Assembly: GCF_002752675.1 (NCBI RefSeq)
Contig: NZ_CP024608.1
Span: 3,844,001 to 3,908,000 of the forward strand
Reading direction: 5' to 3'
DNA from: Massilia violaceinigra
GTDB lineage: Bacteria; Pseudomonadota; Gammaproteobacteria; Burkholderiales; Burkholderiaceae_D
Length of the DNA stretch: 64,000 bases
Shown here: positions 8,270-18,127 of the stretch, in pieces
How the letters are laid out: every line of letters starts with the position of its first letter
Numbering within the stretch: position 1 is the first letter of the stretch
Made by a program: the position numbers and the translations under genes
Notes under the pieces: generated by a model
What the model was told of the DNA's origin: nothing
The model's input: only the letters and a program-made list of their open reading frames with translations
Database searches by the model: none

Positions 8270-9610
8270 ATGCAAGACACCATTCTCGACATCAAATCCC
8301 TGGACATGGACGCCCGCGGCGTCGGCCACCTCGCCAACGAGGACGGTTCGCCGGGCAAGGTCATCTTCGTCGAGGGCGCCTTGCCGGGCGAAAAGGTCAG
8401 CTTTCATACCTTCAAGAAGAAGAAAAACTGGGAAGCGGCGCGCATGACGGTGCTGCACAAGCCGTCGTCGATGCGGGTCGAACCGAAATGCCCGCATTTC
8501 GACAATTGCGGCGGCTGCTCGATGCAGCACCTGGAGCCCTCGGCCCAGGTGGCGATGAAGCAGCGCGTGCTGGAAGACAATTTGTGGCATATCGGCAAGG
8601 TCAAGCCGGGCAATGTGATGCGCCCGATGTATGGCCCGACCTGGGGCTACCGCTACCGCGCGCGCCTGTCGGTGCGCCATGTTGCCAAAAAAGATACGGT
8701 GCTGGTGGGGTTTCACGAAAAGCGCTCGGCGTTTGTCGCCGACATGAGCGACTGCAAGATCCTGCCGCCGCACGTGGCCGCCATGCTGCTGCCGCTGCGC
8801 GCGCTGGTGGGCGCCTTGTCGATCTTCGACCAGATGCCGCAGATCGAAATCGCGGTCGGCGAGGAAACCACGGCCATGGTGCTGCGCATCATGGCGCCGC
8901 TCACTGGCGCCGATGAAACGGTGCTTAAAAGCTTTGCCGACCAGTGGAATATCCAGTGGTGGCTGCAAACCAAGGGTCCGGAAACGGCCGCGCCGTTCTA
9001 TCCGCTAGGCAAGGAACTGTATTACACCCTGCCCGAGTTCGGCGTGAAGATGCCGTTCAAGCCGGTCGATTTTACCCAGGTCAACCACCACATCAATCGG
9101 GTGCTGGTCGGAAAAGCGCTCAATCTGCTGGAGGTGCAGCCGAGCGACCGCGTTGCCGACCTGTTCTGCGGCCTGGGCAACTTTACCTTGCCGCTGGCCA
9201 CGCAGGCCAGGGAAGTGGTCGGCATCGAAGGCAGCACCACCCTGACCGAGCGCGCGCTGTCGAATGCGCGCGCCAACGGGCTGTCGGAGAAGACCAGCTT
9301 TTCGACCCGCAACCTGTTCGAGGTGACGGCGGAAGACCTGGTCGAACTCGGCAAGTTCGACCGCATGCTGATCGACCCGCCGCGCGACGGCGCCATGGCC
9401 CTGGTGCAAGCCCTGGCCGCCCTGCGCCTGAGCCATCCCGAGATGCTGCCCAAGCGCATCGTGTACGTCTCGTGCAGTCCATCCACCCTGGCGCGCGATG
9501 CCGGCATCCTGACCCACGAGGCGGGCTACCAGTTGAGCAAGGCGGGCGTGGTCAATATGTTCCCGCACACCTCGCACGTGGAATCGATGGCCGTGTTCGA
9601 CCTGGTGTAG
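8270..9610 (+). CDS. rlmD: 23S rRNA (uracil-1939-C5)-methyltransferase RlmD
   Basis: The 446-residue protein is a TRAM/RumA-type methyltransferase. CPHFDNCGGCSMQHL (around residues 74-88), with a later Cys in MSDCKIL, supplies the 4Fe-4S ligands. Motif I (DLFCGLGNFTLPLA) binds SAM. IDPPRDGA and VYVSCSPSTLARD carry the catalytic region. It methylates U1939 of 23S rRNA. The ATG at 8270 gives a natural N-terminus, but no Shine-Dalgarno sequence precedes it and a hairpin ends 4 bases upstream. An in-frame GTG at 8258 is the alternative start. Confidence 0.93.
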   Translation: MQDTILDIKSLDMDARGVGHLANEDGSPGKVIFVEGALPGEKVSFHTFKKKKNWEAARMTVLHKPSSMRVEPKCPHFDNCGGCSMQHLEPSAQVAMKQRVLEDNLWHIGKVKPGNVMRPMYGPTWGYRYRARLSVRHVAKKDTVLVGFHEKRSAFVADMSDCKILPPHVAAMLLPLRALVGALSIFDQMPQIEIAVGEETTAMVLRIMAPLTGADETVLKSFADQWNIQWWLQTKGPETAAPFYPLGKELYYTLPEFGVKMPFKPVDFTQVNHHINRVLVGKALNLLEVQPSDRVADLFCGLGNFTLPLATQAREVVGIEGSTTLTERALSNARANGLSEKTSFSTRNLFEVTAEDLVELGKFDRMLIDPPRDGAMALVQALAALRLSHPEMLPKRIVYVSCSPSTLARDAGILTHEAGYQLSKAGVVNMFPHTSHVESMAVFDLV

Positions 9611-9642
9611 CGGCCAGGCAGGGAAGGGGCGGCGCCGTTTGG

Positions 9643-9661
9643 GATAATAAGAATCATTCTC
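9643..9661. promoter_or_regulatory. Fur box
   Basis: GATAATAAGAATCATTCTC matches the 19-base Fur consensus GATAATGATAATCATTATC at 16 of 19 positions and keeps the inverted symmetry. It is 33 bases after the rlmD stop and immediately before the truncated TonB receptor, which is what such a site would regulate. It marks the old promoter of an iron-repressed gene. Confidence 0.8.
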
Positions 9662-9665
9662 ATTT

Positions 9666-10200
9666 CCGGCCGCGCGGCGCGCTGTTCCAGATCGACAAGG
9701 GGCTTGAATATACCAATGCCGCCAAGCTGTACGTGCAGGATGGCAGCGAGCTGCACCAGGGTGTGGAAGTGACGCTGGGCGGGCCGTTGACGCGCAAGCT
9801 GCGCCTGCTCGCGGGCGCGGCCTGGCTCAAGGCGCGGGTGGAGGAGACGGCCAACCTCAGCCTGATCGGCAAACGGCCGCAGGGCGTCCCGCCATGGCAG
9901 GCCAAGCTGTTCGCCGATTACGCGCTGGCGGCGCTGGCGCCGGGGCTCTCGCTGAACGGCGGTATTTACTACAGCGGCAAGAAGGCGGTCGACCTGCACA
10001 ATACCTGGCTGGCCAGCGGCTACGTGCGTCTCGATGCCGGCCTGCGCTACGACCAGGCGCTGGCATCGGGCCAGCGCCTGGTGTACCGCCTCACGGTCGA
10101 GAACCTGGCCGACAAGCGCTACCTGGCCAATACCAATGGCGGCGCCTCGACCTTCGGCGCGCCGCGCAGCGCCAAGGCGTCGCTCGCAATCGATTTCTGA
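9666..10200 (+). pseudogene. Truncated TonB-dependent siderophore receptor, C-terminal remnant
   Basis: From about 9670 the frame encodes the last 175 residues of an outer membrane TonB-dependent receptor barrel: ALFQIDKGLEYTNAA, then QGVEVTLGGPLTRKLRLLAGAAW, PPWQAKLFADYAL, a YVRLDAGLRY strand, VENLADKRYLA and a terminal SLAIDF ending in an aromatic residue, as porin-type barrels do. No signal peptide, TonB box or plug domain is present, and homology starts right after the Fur box. About three quarters of a normal receptor (650-750 residues) is missing, consistent with one internal deletion. There is no start codon with a ribosome site in front, so it is called non-functional. Confidence 0.8.
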
Positions 10201-10234
10201 GTCGCGGCTACTCGCCCTGGAGTTTTTCGGACGT

Positions 10235-10264
10235 AAAAAAACCGGCCCGCAGGCCGGTTTTTTA
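10235..10264. terminator. Bidirectional terminator between receptor remnant and BI-1 gene
   Basis: ACCGGCC (10241-10247) and GGCCGGT (10252-10258) form a 7-base stem around CGCA. A run of A precedes and a run of T follows, so the hairpin can terminate transcription from either side of this convergent pair. Confidence 0.85.
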
Positions 10265-10280
10265 TTGACCGGGAAAACGC

Positions 10281-10958
10281 TTATTCGCGTTCGCCGCCCA
10301 GGCCCAGCAGGGAGAGCACGTACTGGAAAATCATGTAGACGTTCAGGTACAGGCTCAAGGTGGCGCTGATATAGTTGGTTTCACCGCCGTTGACGATACG
10401 CTGCACGTCGTACAGGATGTACGCCGAAAAGATCGCGATACCGATCACCGAGATGGCCAGCCACAGGGCCGGCATTTGCAGGAAGTAGTTGGCCAGGGTG
10501 GCGAGGATCAGTACCACGACGCCGGCGAACAGCCACTTGCCCATCATCGAGAAATCGCGCTTGGTCACGGTGGCGATACTTGCCAGAACGGCAAATACGC
10601 TGGCCGTGCCGCCGAAAGCCATCATGATCAGGGTGCCGCCGTTGGAAAAGCCCAGGGTGCGCGTAAGCAGCGGCGTGAGCCAGATACCCATGAAGAAGGT
10701 AAAGCCCAGCAGCACCACGACGCCCATGGCGCTGTGCTTGGTTTTCTCGATGCCCCAGATAAAACCCCAGGACAGGGCCAGGAACAGGCCGAAACCGAGC
10801 AAGCCGCGCGGCACCGGCAGGTTGAACATCACGCCGATGACGGCGCCGAGCACCGTCGGAATCATCGACAGGGCCAGTAGCCAGTAAGTGTTGCGCAATA
10901 CGCGATGACGCACTTCCTGGCTTCCCGCCAGGGTGTAGTCTTGCATGCTGATTGACAT
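10281..10958 (-). CDS. Bax inhibitor-1/YccA family membrane protein
   Basis: The 225-residue protein has seven hydrophobic helices and the BI-1 family pattern, including an N-terminal cytoplasmic stretch ending in VLRNTYWLLALSM and the late acidic motif AYILYDVQRIVNGGETNYI, whose Asp residues form the calcium/pH gate in characterised members. E. coli YccA of this family is an FtsH substrate and modulator. The ATG at 10956-10958 follows a GGAGGCA ribosome site; a longer frame to 11024 has no such support. It is convergent with the receptor remnant and divergent from ndk. Confidence 0.9.
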   Translation of the reverse strand: MSISMQDYTLAGSQEVRHRVLRNTYWLLALSMIPTVLGAVIGVMFNLPVPRGLLGFGLFLALSWGFIWGIEKTKHSAMGVVVLLGFTFFMGIWLTPLLTRTLGFSNGGTLIMMAFGGTASVFAVLASIATVTKRDFSMMGKWLFAGVVVLILATLANYFLQMPALWLAISVIGIAIFSAYILYDVQRIVNGGETNYISATLSLYLNVYMIFQYVLSLLGLGGERE

Positions 10959-11113
10959 AGTGCCTCCGATTGATAAAAAGTAATGCTCACTAAAAGAATA
11001 GCACGGCGGGAGAAAAGCGCGCAAAATCGCGCTTGCGCCCGCGTGTATTTGCTGGCGTCACTCTAACACTTCTGCGGGCGGCCGTGCAATATCCCTCAAA
11101 AAGGGGTGTTGTA

Positions 11114-11122
11114 TGGTAAAAT
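11114..11122 (+). promoter_or_regulatory. Possible extended -10 promoter of ndk
   Basis: TGGTAAAAT (TGn plus TAAAAT) is an extended -10 element 62 bases before the ndk start codon. No clear -35 is present, as is usual for extended -10 promoters. The position in the divergent BI-1/ndk spacer fits. Confidence 0.4.
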
Positions 11123-11184
11123 CGAAGGTTGATTGGGTCTCATCACCCAACATTAAACCTTTCTTTTTATTGGAGTTTTTACAA

Positions 11185-11592
11185 ATGGCAATCGAACGCA
11201 CCCTGTCGATCATCAAACCAGACGCAGTTGCAAAAAACGTCATCGGTCAAATCTACAGCCGCTTTGAAGGCGCTGGCCTGAAAGTGGTTGCTGCCCGCAT
11301 GACGCACCTGTCGCGCGCCGAGGCAGAAGGCTTCTACGCCGTTCACCGTGAACGTCCATTCTTCAATGACCTGGTCGAATTCATGATCTCGGGTCCTGTC
11401 ATGGTGCAAGCGCTCGAAGGCGAAAACGCCGTCTTGAAGCACCGCGACCTGATGGGTGCGACCGATCCGAAGAAGGCAGAAAAAGGCACGATCCGCGCCG
11501 ATTTCGCCGATTCGATCGATGCCAACGCTGTTCACGGCTCCGACTCCGCTGAAAACGCTGCTGTGGAAATCGCTTACTTCTTTCAGAAGTGA
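11185..11592 (+). CDS. ndk: Nucleoside diphosphate kinase, C-terminus frameshifted
   Basis: The 135-residue product matches Ndk from [18 protein letters not shown] through the active-site NAVHGSDS, with the phospho-accepting His near 115. It transfers gamma-phosphate between nucleoside triphosphates and diphosphates. The family is 141 residues in relatives and ends like NVYSR. Here the frame ends in YFFQK at TGA 11590-11592. The other frame from 11586 reads EVNAYSR and then TAA (11607-11609), exactly the missing tail. Loss of one G after 11586 explains this. The catalytic residues remain, so the enzyme may still work with a shortened tail, or this may be a sequencing error. A TGGAG ribosome site precedes the ATG. 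Confidence 0.93.
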   Translation: MAIERTLSIIKPDAVAKNVIGQIYSRFEGAGLKVVAARMTHLSRAEAEGFYAVHRERPFFNDLVEFMISGPVMVQALEGENAVLKHRDLMGATDPKKAEKGTIRADFADSIDANAVHGSDSAENAAVEIAYFFQK

Positions 11593-11727
11593 ACGCGTAC
11601 TCGCGTTAATCAGTCATCCGTGACTGTTTGACCTGCATCACACCGCTTGTCCGGTTCGCCGGGCGGGCGGGACGCTGTTGAAGCATGCTTTTGAAATAAC
11701 TTTGTCCTGACTTAATAAAGAATACAT

Positions 11728-12897
11728 ATGACGACTCTCACCAACCTGCTGGACTTCGATCCCGCGCAACTCGTCGCTTACTGCGCCGACTTGGGTGAGA
11801 AGCCGTTTCGTGCCAAGCAGCTGCAGCGCTGGATACACCAGTTCGGCGCCAGCGAGTTCGACACCATGACCGACCTGGCCAAGTCGCTGCGCGACAAGCT
11901 GGCCACGCGCGCGGAAATCCGCGCCCCGGCCGTGATCAGCGACCACACCTCGACCGACGGCACGCGCAAGTGGCTGGTCGACGTGGGCAATGGCAACGCG
12001 GTCGAAACCGTGTTCATCCCGGAAGAAAACCGCGGCACCCTGTGCATTTCCACCCAGGCCGGCTGCGCCGTAAACTGCCGTTTCTGTTCCACCGGCAAGC
12101 AGGGTTTCAACCGCAACCTGACCGTGGCCGAAATCATCGGCCAGCTGTGGATGGCCGAATTCGAGCTGCGCCGCACCAAGGGCATCGAACCCGGTCCCAA
12201 GGGCGAGCGCCAGATCACCAACGTGGTCATGATGGGCATGGGCGAGCCCCTGCTCAATTTCGAGCCGACCGTTACCGCCCTCAAGCTCATGCTCGACGAT
12301 AACGCCTACGGCCTGTCGCGCCGCCGCGTGACCCTGTCGACCTCGGGCGTGGTGCCGATGATGGACAAGCTGTCGCAGGAAGTGCCGGTGGCGCTGGCCG
12401 TCTCCCTGCACGCGTCGAACGATGCGCTGCGCGACGGCCTGATTCCGCTGAACAAAAAATACCCGCTGCGCGAGCTGATGGCCGCCTGCCGCCGCTACCT
12501 CGAATTCGCCCCGCGCGACTTCATCACGTTCGAATACTGCATGCTCGACGGCGTCAACGACAGCGACGAGCACGCCCGCGAGCTGGTGGCGCTGGTGTTG
12601 GATCCGGCGGTCGGCGTCTCGTGCAAATTCAACCTGATTCCGTTCAATCCTTTCCCTGAGTCCGGCCTGTTGCGCTCGAAGAATCCGCGCATCAAGGCCT
12701 TCGCCCAGGTGCTGATGGATGCCGGCATCGTGACCACGATTCGGAAAACACGCGGCGACGATATCGACGCCGCCTGCGGCCAGCTGGCCGGCGAAGTGCA
12801 AGACCGTACCCGCGTACAGGAGCGCATGGAAAAAATGGCTGAATATCAGAAGAAGTTCGGCGCCGACTTCGGGCGCATCGTGGAGATTACTTCTTGA
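11728..12897 (+). CDS. rlmN: 23S rRNA (adenine-2503-C2)-methyltransferase RlmN
   Basis: The 389-residue radical SAM protein carries the cluster motif GCAVNCRFC (CxxxCxxC) and the [11 protein letters not shown] loop. [12 protein letters not shown] and a C-terminal [17 protein letters not shown] with the methyl-carrying Cys complete the family pattern. It methylates A2503 of 23S rRNA and A37 of some tRNAs. It starts 118 bases after the shortened ndk gene and its stop overlaps the TTG start of pilW, so translation of the two is coupled. Confidence 0.96.
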   Translation: MTTLTNLLDFDPAQLVAYCADLGEKPFRAKQLQRWIHQFGASEFDTMTDLAKSLRDKLATRAEIRAPAVISDHTSTDGTRKWLVDVGNGNAVETVFIPEENRGTLCISTQAGCAVNCRFCSTGKQGFNRNLTVAEIIGQLWMAEFELRRTKGIEPGPKGERQITNVVMMGMGEPLLNFEPTVTALKLMLDDNAYGLSRRRVTLSTSGVVPMMDKLSQEVPVALAVSLHASNDALRDGLIPLNKKYPLRELMAACRRYLEFAPRDFITFEYCMLDGVNDSDEHARELVALVLDPAVGVSCKFNLIPFNPFPESGLLRSKNPRIKAFAQVLMDAGIVTTIRKTRGDDIDAACGQLAGEVQDRTRVQERMEKMAEYQKKFGADFGRIVEITS

Positions 12898-13754
12898 GCG
12901 CGCGCCTGCCGCGGCAATCGTCCCGTCCCTTGCGCAGCCTGCTGGCGCTTGCCGCCGCCGGCATGGCGCTGTCGGCCTGCGTGAGTACCACCAGCACCCG
13001 CAACGACACCGCCAGCGCCATCGGCCTGCAGGGCAGCAAGACGGAACTGAAAACCAGCTCGGACCAGACCAGCAAGGACAAGCGCGCGTCGATCCGCATG
13101 CAGCTGGCTATCGGTTACTACCAGGAAGGCAATTACACGGTTGCCCTCGACGAGATCAAGCAGGCAATCGCCATCGATCCCGAGATCGCCGACGCCTACA
13201 GCGTGCGCGCGCTGATCTACACCAGCATGGGCGAGATGGTGCTGGCCGAAGAGAATTACCAGCGCGCGATGCGCCTGGCGCCGCTCAATCCCGACCTGAA
13301 CAACAACTATGGCTCCTTCCTGTGCCAGACCGAGCGCTACGCGGCGGCGATGGCCCAGTTCGAGATCGCCCTGAAAAACCCGCGCTACCAGTCGCCGGTC
13401 AAGGCCATGGTGAACGCGGGCGGATGCGCCATCAAGCAGAAAAATTTCGACGCGGCCGAGCGCTACCTGCTCGACGCCCTGCGTTTCGAGCCCGACTTGA
13501 TGCCGGTCAATGCGGGTCTGGCGCGGATCTACTACGAGCGGCGCGACTACGTGCGCGCCGGTAATTATATCAACCGCGTGAAAACGGTCGCGAAACCGGA
13601 AGTCTTGCCCGCCGATGTGCTGTGGCTGGCGGTCCGCGTCGAGCGCAAGCTGGGCAACAAGGATTCGGAGACGAGCCTGGTGACCCAGCTGCGCCGGCGT
13701 CATCCCGGCTCGCCCGAATTCGCAGCCTTCCAGCGCGGTGCATTTGATGAGTGA
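12894..13754 (+). CDS. pilW: Type IV pilus biogenesis/stability protein PilW (PilF)
   Basis: The 286-residue protein starts with a lipoprotein signal ([14 protein letters not shown]) and continues with TPR units ([42 protein letters not shown] and others). This is the pilotin that helps the PilQ secretin assemble in the outer membrane, and it is found next to rlmN in many proteobacteria. No ATG lies before the signal peptide. The TTG at 12894, overlapping the rlmN TGA, is the only start that keeps the complete signal sequence. It overlaps the next gene by a few bases. Confidence 0.9.
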   Translation: MSARLPRQSSRPLRSLLALAAAGMALSACVSTTSTRNDTASAIGLQGSKTELKTSSDQTSKDKRASIRMQLAIGYYQEGNYTVALDEIKQAIAIDPEIADAYSVRALIYTSMGEMVLAEENYQRAMRLAPLNPDLNNNYGSFLCQTERYAAAMAQFEIALKNPRYQSPVKAMVNAGGCAIKQKNFDAAERYLLDALRFEPDLMPVNAGLARIYYERRDYVRAGNYINRVKTVAKPEVLPADVLWLAVRVERKLGNKDSETSLVTQLRRRHPGSPEFAAFQRGAFDE

Positions 13755-14730
13755 GACAGGAACGACGATGAGTTCAGAGCGGGCAGAACAACCAGCAGCG
13801 GGCGCGAACGCGGGGGCGAACGCCGGAGCGAACCATGGTTTGCCGGGCAAGACCCTGGCCGCCCAGCGTGAAGCGATGGGCTGGACGGTGGAGCAGGTCG
13901 CCGACCAGCTGAAAATGGCGGTGCGCCAGGTTACCGCGCTGGAAGCGGGCGATTACGCCAACCTGCCGGGACCGGCCGTGGTGCGCGGTTTCGTGCGCGC
14001 CTACGCCAAGGTCGTCAAGCTCGACGCGGCGCCGCTGGTGGCCATGATTTCGCTCGACACCCCGGAACTGGCTGAGCCGGGCAGCCGCACCGTGCGGCGC
14101 GACAAGCCGGCCACCTTTTCCGAAGTGCGTTTTCCGACCAACGGCAAGCGCTCCAGCCTGCCGCTGGGCCTGATCGGCGCGGCCGTGCTGGTGGTGGCCG
14201 TCGCTGCCGGGGCCTGGCATTTCGGCCTGGTGCCGTCGGCGCTGCTCTCCAGCAGCGCCCCGGCTACCGCGCCGGCCGCCGCCTCCGGTTCGCAAGCGAG
14301 CGTGACGGTGCTGCCGGCGCCGGTGGTGGCCGACAAAGCGGTCACCGCGCCGCTGGAAACGACCCTGGTCAAGCCGGACGAACGCAAACCGGTCATCGCA
14401 CCGTCGCCGCCGCTGGTGTCGGTACTGCCCCCGGCTACCGCGCCGGTCGCCACAGCAGCCGCCACCCCGGCCGCCACCCCGGCCGCGCCTCCCGGATCGA
14501 ACACCCTGGTGCTGAACGTGCGCGCCGATTCCTGGGTCGAAGTACGGCGCGCCAAGGGTGCGCCATTGCTGTCGCGCCTGCTCAAGGCCGGTACCGTCGA
14601 AACGGTCGAAGTCGGCGAACCGGTCACCCTGATCGTCGGCAAGCCCGACGGCGTGAGCGCCACCCTGCGCGGCGATGCGGTGGCCATGCCGTCCACCAAC
14701 GGCCGCGTCGCCCGAGTCAACCTCAAGTAA
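13747..14730 (+). CDS. rodZ: RodZ-like helix-turn-helix membrane protein
   Basis: The 327-residue protein has a cytoplasmic Xre-type helix-turn-helix ([45 protein letters not shown]), one transmembrane helix near residue 150 ([18 protein letters not shown]), a Pro/Ala/Thr-rich periplasmic linker and a C-terminal DUF4115 domain ([16 protein letters not shown]). RodZ anchors MreB and shapes the rod. The ATG at 13747 overlaps the pilW stop. The ATG at 13768 is an alternative with a better AGGA site. The order pilW-rodZ-ispG-hisS supports the call. Confidence 0.88.
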   Translation: MSETGTTMSSERAEQPAAGANAGANAGANHGLPGKTLAAQREAMGWTVEQVADQLKMAVRQVTALEAGDYANLPGPAVVRGFVRAYAKVVKLDAAPLVAMISLDTPELAEPGSRTVRRDKPATFSEVRFPTNGKRSSLPLGLIGAAVLVVAVAAGAWHFGLVPSALLSSSAPATAPAAASGSQASVTVLPAPVVADKAVTAPLETTLVKPDERKPVIAPSPPLVSVLPPATAPVATAAATPAATPAAPPGSNTLVLNVRADSWVEVRRAKGAPLLSRLLKAGTVETVEVGEPVTLIVGKPDGVSATLRGDAVAMPSTNGRVARVNLK

Positions 14731-14743
14731 TAGGTCTTTGTTC

Positions 14744-16018
14744 ATGTCTTCTTCGAATCTGGCGATCCCCTCCGGGCCCCTCGCGCGGCGCAGCAGCCGG
14801 CGCGTGCTGGTGTCGCATGGCGAACGCAAAATCTGGGTCGGCGGCGACGCCCCCGTGGTGGTGCAGTCGATGACCAACACCGACACGGCCGACGTGATCG
14901 GCACCGCGATCCAGGTCAAGGAACTGGCCCGCGCCGGCTCCGAAATGGTGCGCATCACGGTCGACAAGCCCGAAGCCGCCGCAGCCGTGCCACTGATCCG
15001 CGAACAGCTCGACAAGATGGAAATCGACGTGCCGCTGGTGGGCGACTTCCATTACAACGGCCACACCTTGCTGCGCGACTTCCCCGAGTGCGCGCGCGCG
15101 CTGTCGAAGTACCGCATCAATCCGGGCAACGTGGGGCAGGGCGCCAAGCGCGACAGCCAGTTCGCCCAGATGATCGAAGCGGCCATCACGTACAACAAGC
15201 CGGTGCGCATCGGCGTGAACTGGGGCAGCCTGGACCAGTCGCTGCTGGCGCGCATCATGGACGAAAACGCCCAGCGCGCCGAACCCTGGAGCGCGCAGGC
15301 GGTGATGTACGAGGCGCTGATCACCTCGGCCATCGACAATGCGCTGCGCGCCGAGGAAATCGGTTTGGGACGCGACCAGATCATCCTCTCGTGCAAGGTG
15401 TCGGGCGTGCAGGACTTGATCGCGGTGTACCGCGAACTGGCGCGCCGCTGCGACTATCCGCTGCACCTGGGCCTGACCGAAGCGGGCATGGGCAGCAAGG
15501 GCATCGTGGCGTCGACCGCCGCGCTGTCGGTGCTGCTGCAGGAAGGCATCGGCGACACCATCCGTATTTCGCTTACGCCCGAACCGGGGGGCGACCGCAC
15601 GCGCGAAGTCATCGTGGCGCAGGAAATCCTGCAGACCATGGGACTGCGCAAATTCGCGCCAATGGTCATCGCCTGCCCGGGATGCGGACGCACCACCTCG
15701 ACCACGTTCCAGGAATTGGCCGACAACATCCAGACCTATTTGCGCGAGCAGATGCCTGAATGGAAAAAGTCGTATCCGGGCGTGGAAGGCATGAACGTGG
15801 CCGTGATGGGCTGCATCGTCAACGGTCCGGGCGAATCGAAGCACGCCAACATCGGCATCAGCCTGCCTGGCACGGGCGAGTCGCCCGCCGCGCCGGTATT
15901 CGTCGATGGCAAGAAAACCGTCACCCTGCGCGGCGATAAAATCGTTGAAGAATTCCAGGCGATCGTCCTCAATTACGTACAAACCACTTACGGCAAGAAG
16001 TTAATCGAACATGTCTGA
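14744..16018 (+). CDS. ispG: 4-hydroxy-3-methylbut-2-enyl diphosphate synthase IspG
   Basis: The 424-residue protein (GcpE) makes HMBDP from methylerythritol cyclodiphosphate in the MEP isoprenoid pathway. [23 protein letters not shown]-like [12 protein letters not shown] and YRINPGNVG mark the TIM-barrel half. The 4Fe-4S ligands are in CPGCGRTTS and [10 protein letters not shown] near the C-terminus. Length is normal for betaproteobacteria. Its end overlaps hisS by 8 bases, so the two are translated as neighbours in one operon. Confidence 0.97.
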   Translation: MSSSNLAIPSGPLARRSSRRVLVSHGERKIWVGGDAPVVVQSMTNTDTADVIGTAIQVKELARAGSEMVRITVDKPEAAAAVPLIREQLDKMEIDVPLVGDFHYNGHTLLRDFPECARALSKYRINPGNVGQGAKRDSQFAQMIEAAITYNKPVRIGVNWGSLDQSLLARIMDENAQRAEPWSAQAVMYEALITSAIDNALRAEEIGLGRDQIILSCKVSGVQDLIAVYRELARRCDYPLHLGLTEAGMGSKGIVASTAALSVLLQEGIGDTIRISLTPEPGGDRTREVIVAQEILQTMGLRKFAPMVIACPGCGRTTSTTFQELADNIQTYLREQMPEWKKSYPGVEGMNVAVMGCIVNGPGESKHANIGISLPGTGESPAAPVFVDGKKTVTLRGDKIVEEFQAIVLNYVQTTYGKKLIEHV

Positions 16019-17360
16019 AAATAAAAAAGAAAAAGCAACGAAGATCACGGCCGTCAAAGGCATGAACGACATCCTGCCGGCCGATGCGCCGCTGTGGGAA
16101 TTATTTGAAAATACCGTGCACTCGGTCCTGAAGAGCTACGGCTATCAAAAGATCGTCACCCCGATCGTCGAAGACACGGCGCTGTTCAAGCGCGCCATCG
16201 GCGCGGTGACCGACATCGTCGAAAAGGAAATGTATTCGTTCAAGGATGCGATGAACGACGACGAACTGACCCTGCGCCCTGAAGGCACGGCCGGCGTGGT
16301 GCGCGCGGTCATCGAGCACAATCTTGTCTACGACGGCCCGCGCCGGGTCTGGTACGCCGGTCCCATGTTCCGCCACGAGCGTCCGCAGCGCGGCCGCTAC
16401 CGCCAGTTCTTCCAGGTCGGCGCCGAAGCGGTCGGCTTTGCCGGTCCGGATATCGACGCCGAGCTGATCATGCTGTGCCGCCGCCTGTGGGACGACCTGG
16501 GCCTGGAAGGCATTCGCCTGGAAATCAATTCGATCGGCGACGCGGCCGAGCGCCAGCGTCACCGCGCCGACCTGATCACCTATTTCGAAGCGAACGCCGA
16601 GCTGCTCGACGAAGAAGCCAAGCGCCGCCTGCACGCCAATCCGCTGCGCATCCTCGACACCAAGAACCCCGCCATGCAGGACCTGGTGAACAATGCGCCG
16701 AAGCTGCTCGACTACCTCGAAGGCGAGTCGGTGGTGCACTTCGAAGGCTTGAAGCGCATCCTGGACCACAACAATATCCAGTACACCGTCAACCCGCGCC
16801 TGGTGCGCGGACTCGATTACTACAACCGCAGCGTGTTCGAGTGGGTCACCGACAAGCTCGGCTCGCAAGGCACCGTGTGCGCGGGCGGACGCTACGATCC
16901 GCTGATCGAAAGCTTCGGCGGCAAGCCGACCCCGGCCGTCGGTTTCGCCATGGGCATCGAACGCCTGGTGGAGCTGATGAAAGAGGCGGGAGAACCGAAC
17001 GATCCGTCCGAATGCGATGTCTATATGGTGCACCAGGGCGAGGAAGCGCGCATGCAAGCCTTCGTGCTGGCCGAGCGCATCCGTGATGCCGGCCTGGATG
17101 TTGTGTTACATTGCGCCGCTGCGAGCGGTCCCGGCAGCTTCAAGAGCCAGATGAAAAAAGCCGACGGCAGCGGCGCGGCTTTCGCCGTGATCCTGGGCGA
17201 CGATGAAATCGCCAAGCGCACGGCGGCGGTCAAGTCGATGCGCGGCGCCGAGGGCGAGCAGCAGGCCAGCGTGCCGTTCGACGACGTGGTCGACTACCTG
17301 GTCAACCAGATCATCGGCGCCCACGAGCATGACCACGAGCACGTGCACTACCATCACTAG
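16011..17360 (+). CDS. hisS: Histidyl-tRNA synthetase with histidine-rich tail
   Basis: The 449-residue class II synthetase shows motif 1 around [14 protein letters not shown], motif 2 in [23 protein letters not shown], the HisA signature [15 protein letters not shown] and motif 3 in [12 protein letters not shown], then an anticodon-binding domain. It charges tRNA-His in the cytoplasm. The last residues read [12 protein letters not shown], an unusual His/Glu/Asp-rich tail that is not part of the fold and could bind metal ions. It overlaps ispG by 8 bases. Confidence 0.97.
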   Translation: MSENKKEKATKITAVKGMNDILPADAPLWELFENTVHSVLKSYGYQKIVTPIVEDTALFKRAIGAVTDIVEKEMYSFKDAMNDDELTLRPEGTAGVVRAVIEHNLVYDGPRRVWYAGPMFRHERPQRGRYRQFFQVGAEAVGFAGPDIDAELIMLCRRLWDDLGLEGIRLEINSIGDAAERQRHRADLITYFEANAELLDEEAKRRLHANPLRILDTKNPAMQDLVNNAPKLLDYLEGESVVHFEGLKRILDHNNIQYTVNPRLVRGLDYYNRSVFEWVTDKLGSQGTVCAGGRYDPLIESFGGKPTPAVGFAMGIERLVELMKEAGEPNDPSECDVYMVHQGEEARMQAFVLAERIRDAGLDVVLHCAAASGPGSFKSQMKKADGSGAAFAVILGDDEIAKRTAAVKSMRGAEGEQQASVPFDDVVDYLVNQIIGAHEHDHEHVHYHH

Positions 17361-17419
17361 ACGCAAGGCGGCACCCCGCTCTACCCGATTAATCAGTATT
17401 TAACTACGTTGAGAATGAC

Positions 17420-18073
17420 ATGGCATACGATCTCGAAGAACAAGAACAACTGGCCGCGATGCAGGCCTTCTGGAACAAGTACGGCACCATGCTGATGGTG
17501 CTGCTGATCCTCGCCGCCGGTTCCTACTCGGGCTACACCTGGTGGAAGCGCCAGGAGCGCGTCAACGCCGCTGAAGCGTCGGGCCTGTACACGCAGATGC
17601 AAACCGCGGCCGCGGCCAAGGACAACGCCAAGGTGCAGCGCATCGCCGGCGACGTGCGCACCAAGTACGCCAAGAGCGCCTACGCGTCCATGACGGCGCT
17701 GACCGCCGCCAAGAGCGCGTTCGACGCCAACGACCTGAAGGCGGCCAAGGCCCATCTGCAATGGGTCGTCGACAACGGCAACGACGAGTACAAGTCGATC
17801 GCCAAGCTGCGCCTGTCCGGCGTGCTGCTCGACGAGAAAGCCTACGATGAAGGCCTGAAACTGCTGGGCACCAGCTTCCTGCCGCAGTTCAGCGGCGCCG
17901 TGGCCGACCGCAAGGGCGATATCCTGGTAGCGCAGAACAAGATCGCCGAAGCGCGCACCGCCTACCTGGCCGCGCTGGCCACGATGGACGACAAGCATCC
18001 GGGCCGCGCCGTGGTCCAGCTCAAGCTCGAAGCCATCGGCGGCAGCGTGCCCGAGACCAAAGCGGCCGCCTGA
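17420..18073 (+). CDS. yfgM: YfgM-like ancillary SecYEG translocon subunit
   Basis: The 217-residue protein has a short cytoplasmic start (YDLEEQEQLAAMQAFWNKYG), one transmembrane helix (residues about 24-42, TMLMVLLILAAGSYSGYTWW) and a periplasmic TPR-like domain. This is the DUF2133/YfgM family, which binds SecYEG with PpiD and helps periplasmic chaperone delivery. Placement between hisS and bamB is the conserved one. Its TPR units end in VVQLKLEAIGG. Confidence 0.9.
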   Translation: MAYDLEEQEQLAAMQAFWNKYGTMLMVLLILAAGSYSGYTWWKRQERVNAAEASGLYTQMQTAAAAKDNAKVQRIAGDVRTKYAKSAYASMTALTAAKSAFDANDLKAAKAHLQWVVDNGNDEYKSIAKLRLSGVLLDEKAYDEGLKLLGTSFLPQFSGAVADRKGDILVAQNKIAEARTAYLAALATMDDKHPGRAVVQLKLEAIGGSVPETKAAA

Positions 18074-18127
18074 GCGGCCCGCTAGGTTCGTTCGGTCCGC
18101 ATCAACAAGTTACCCAGAACAAGGTCA

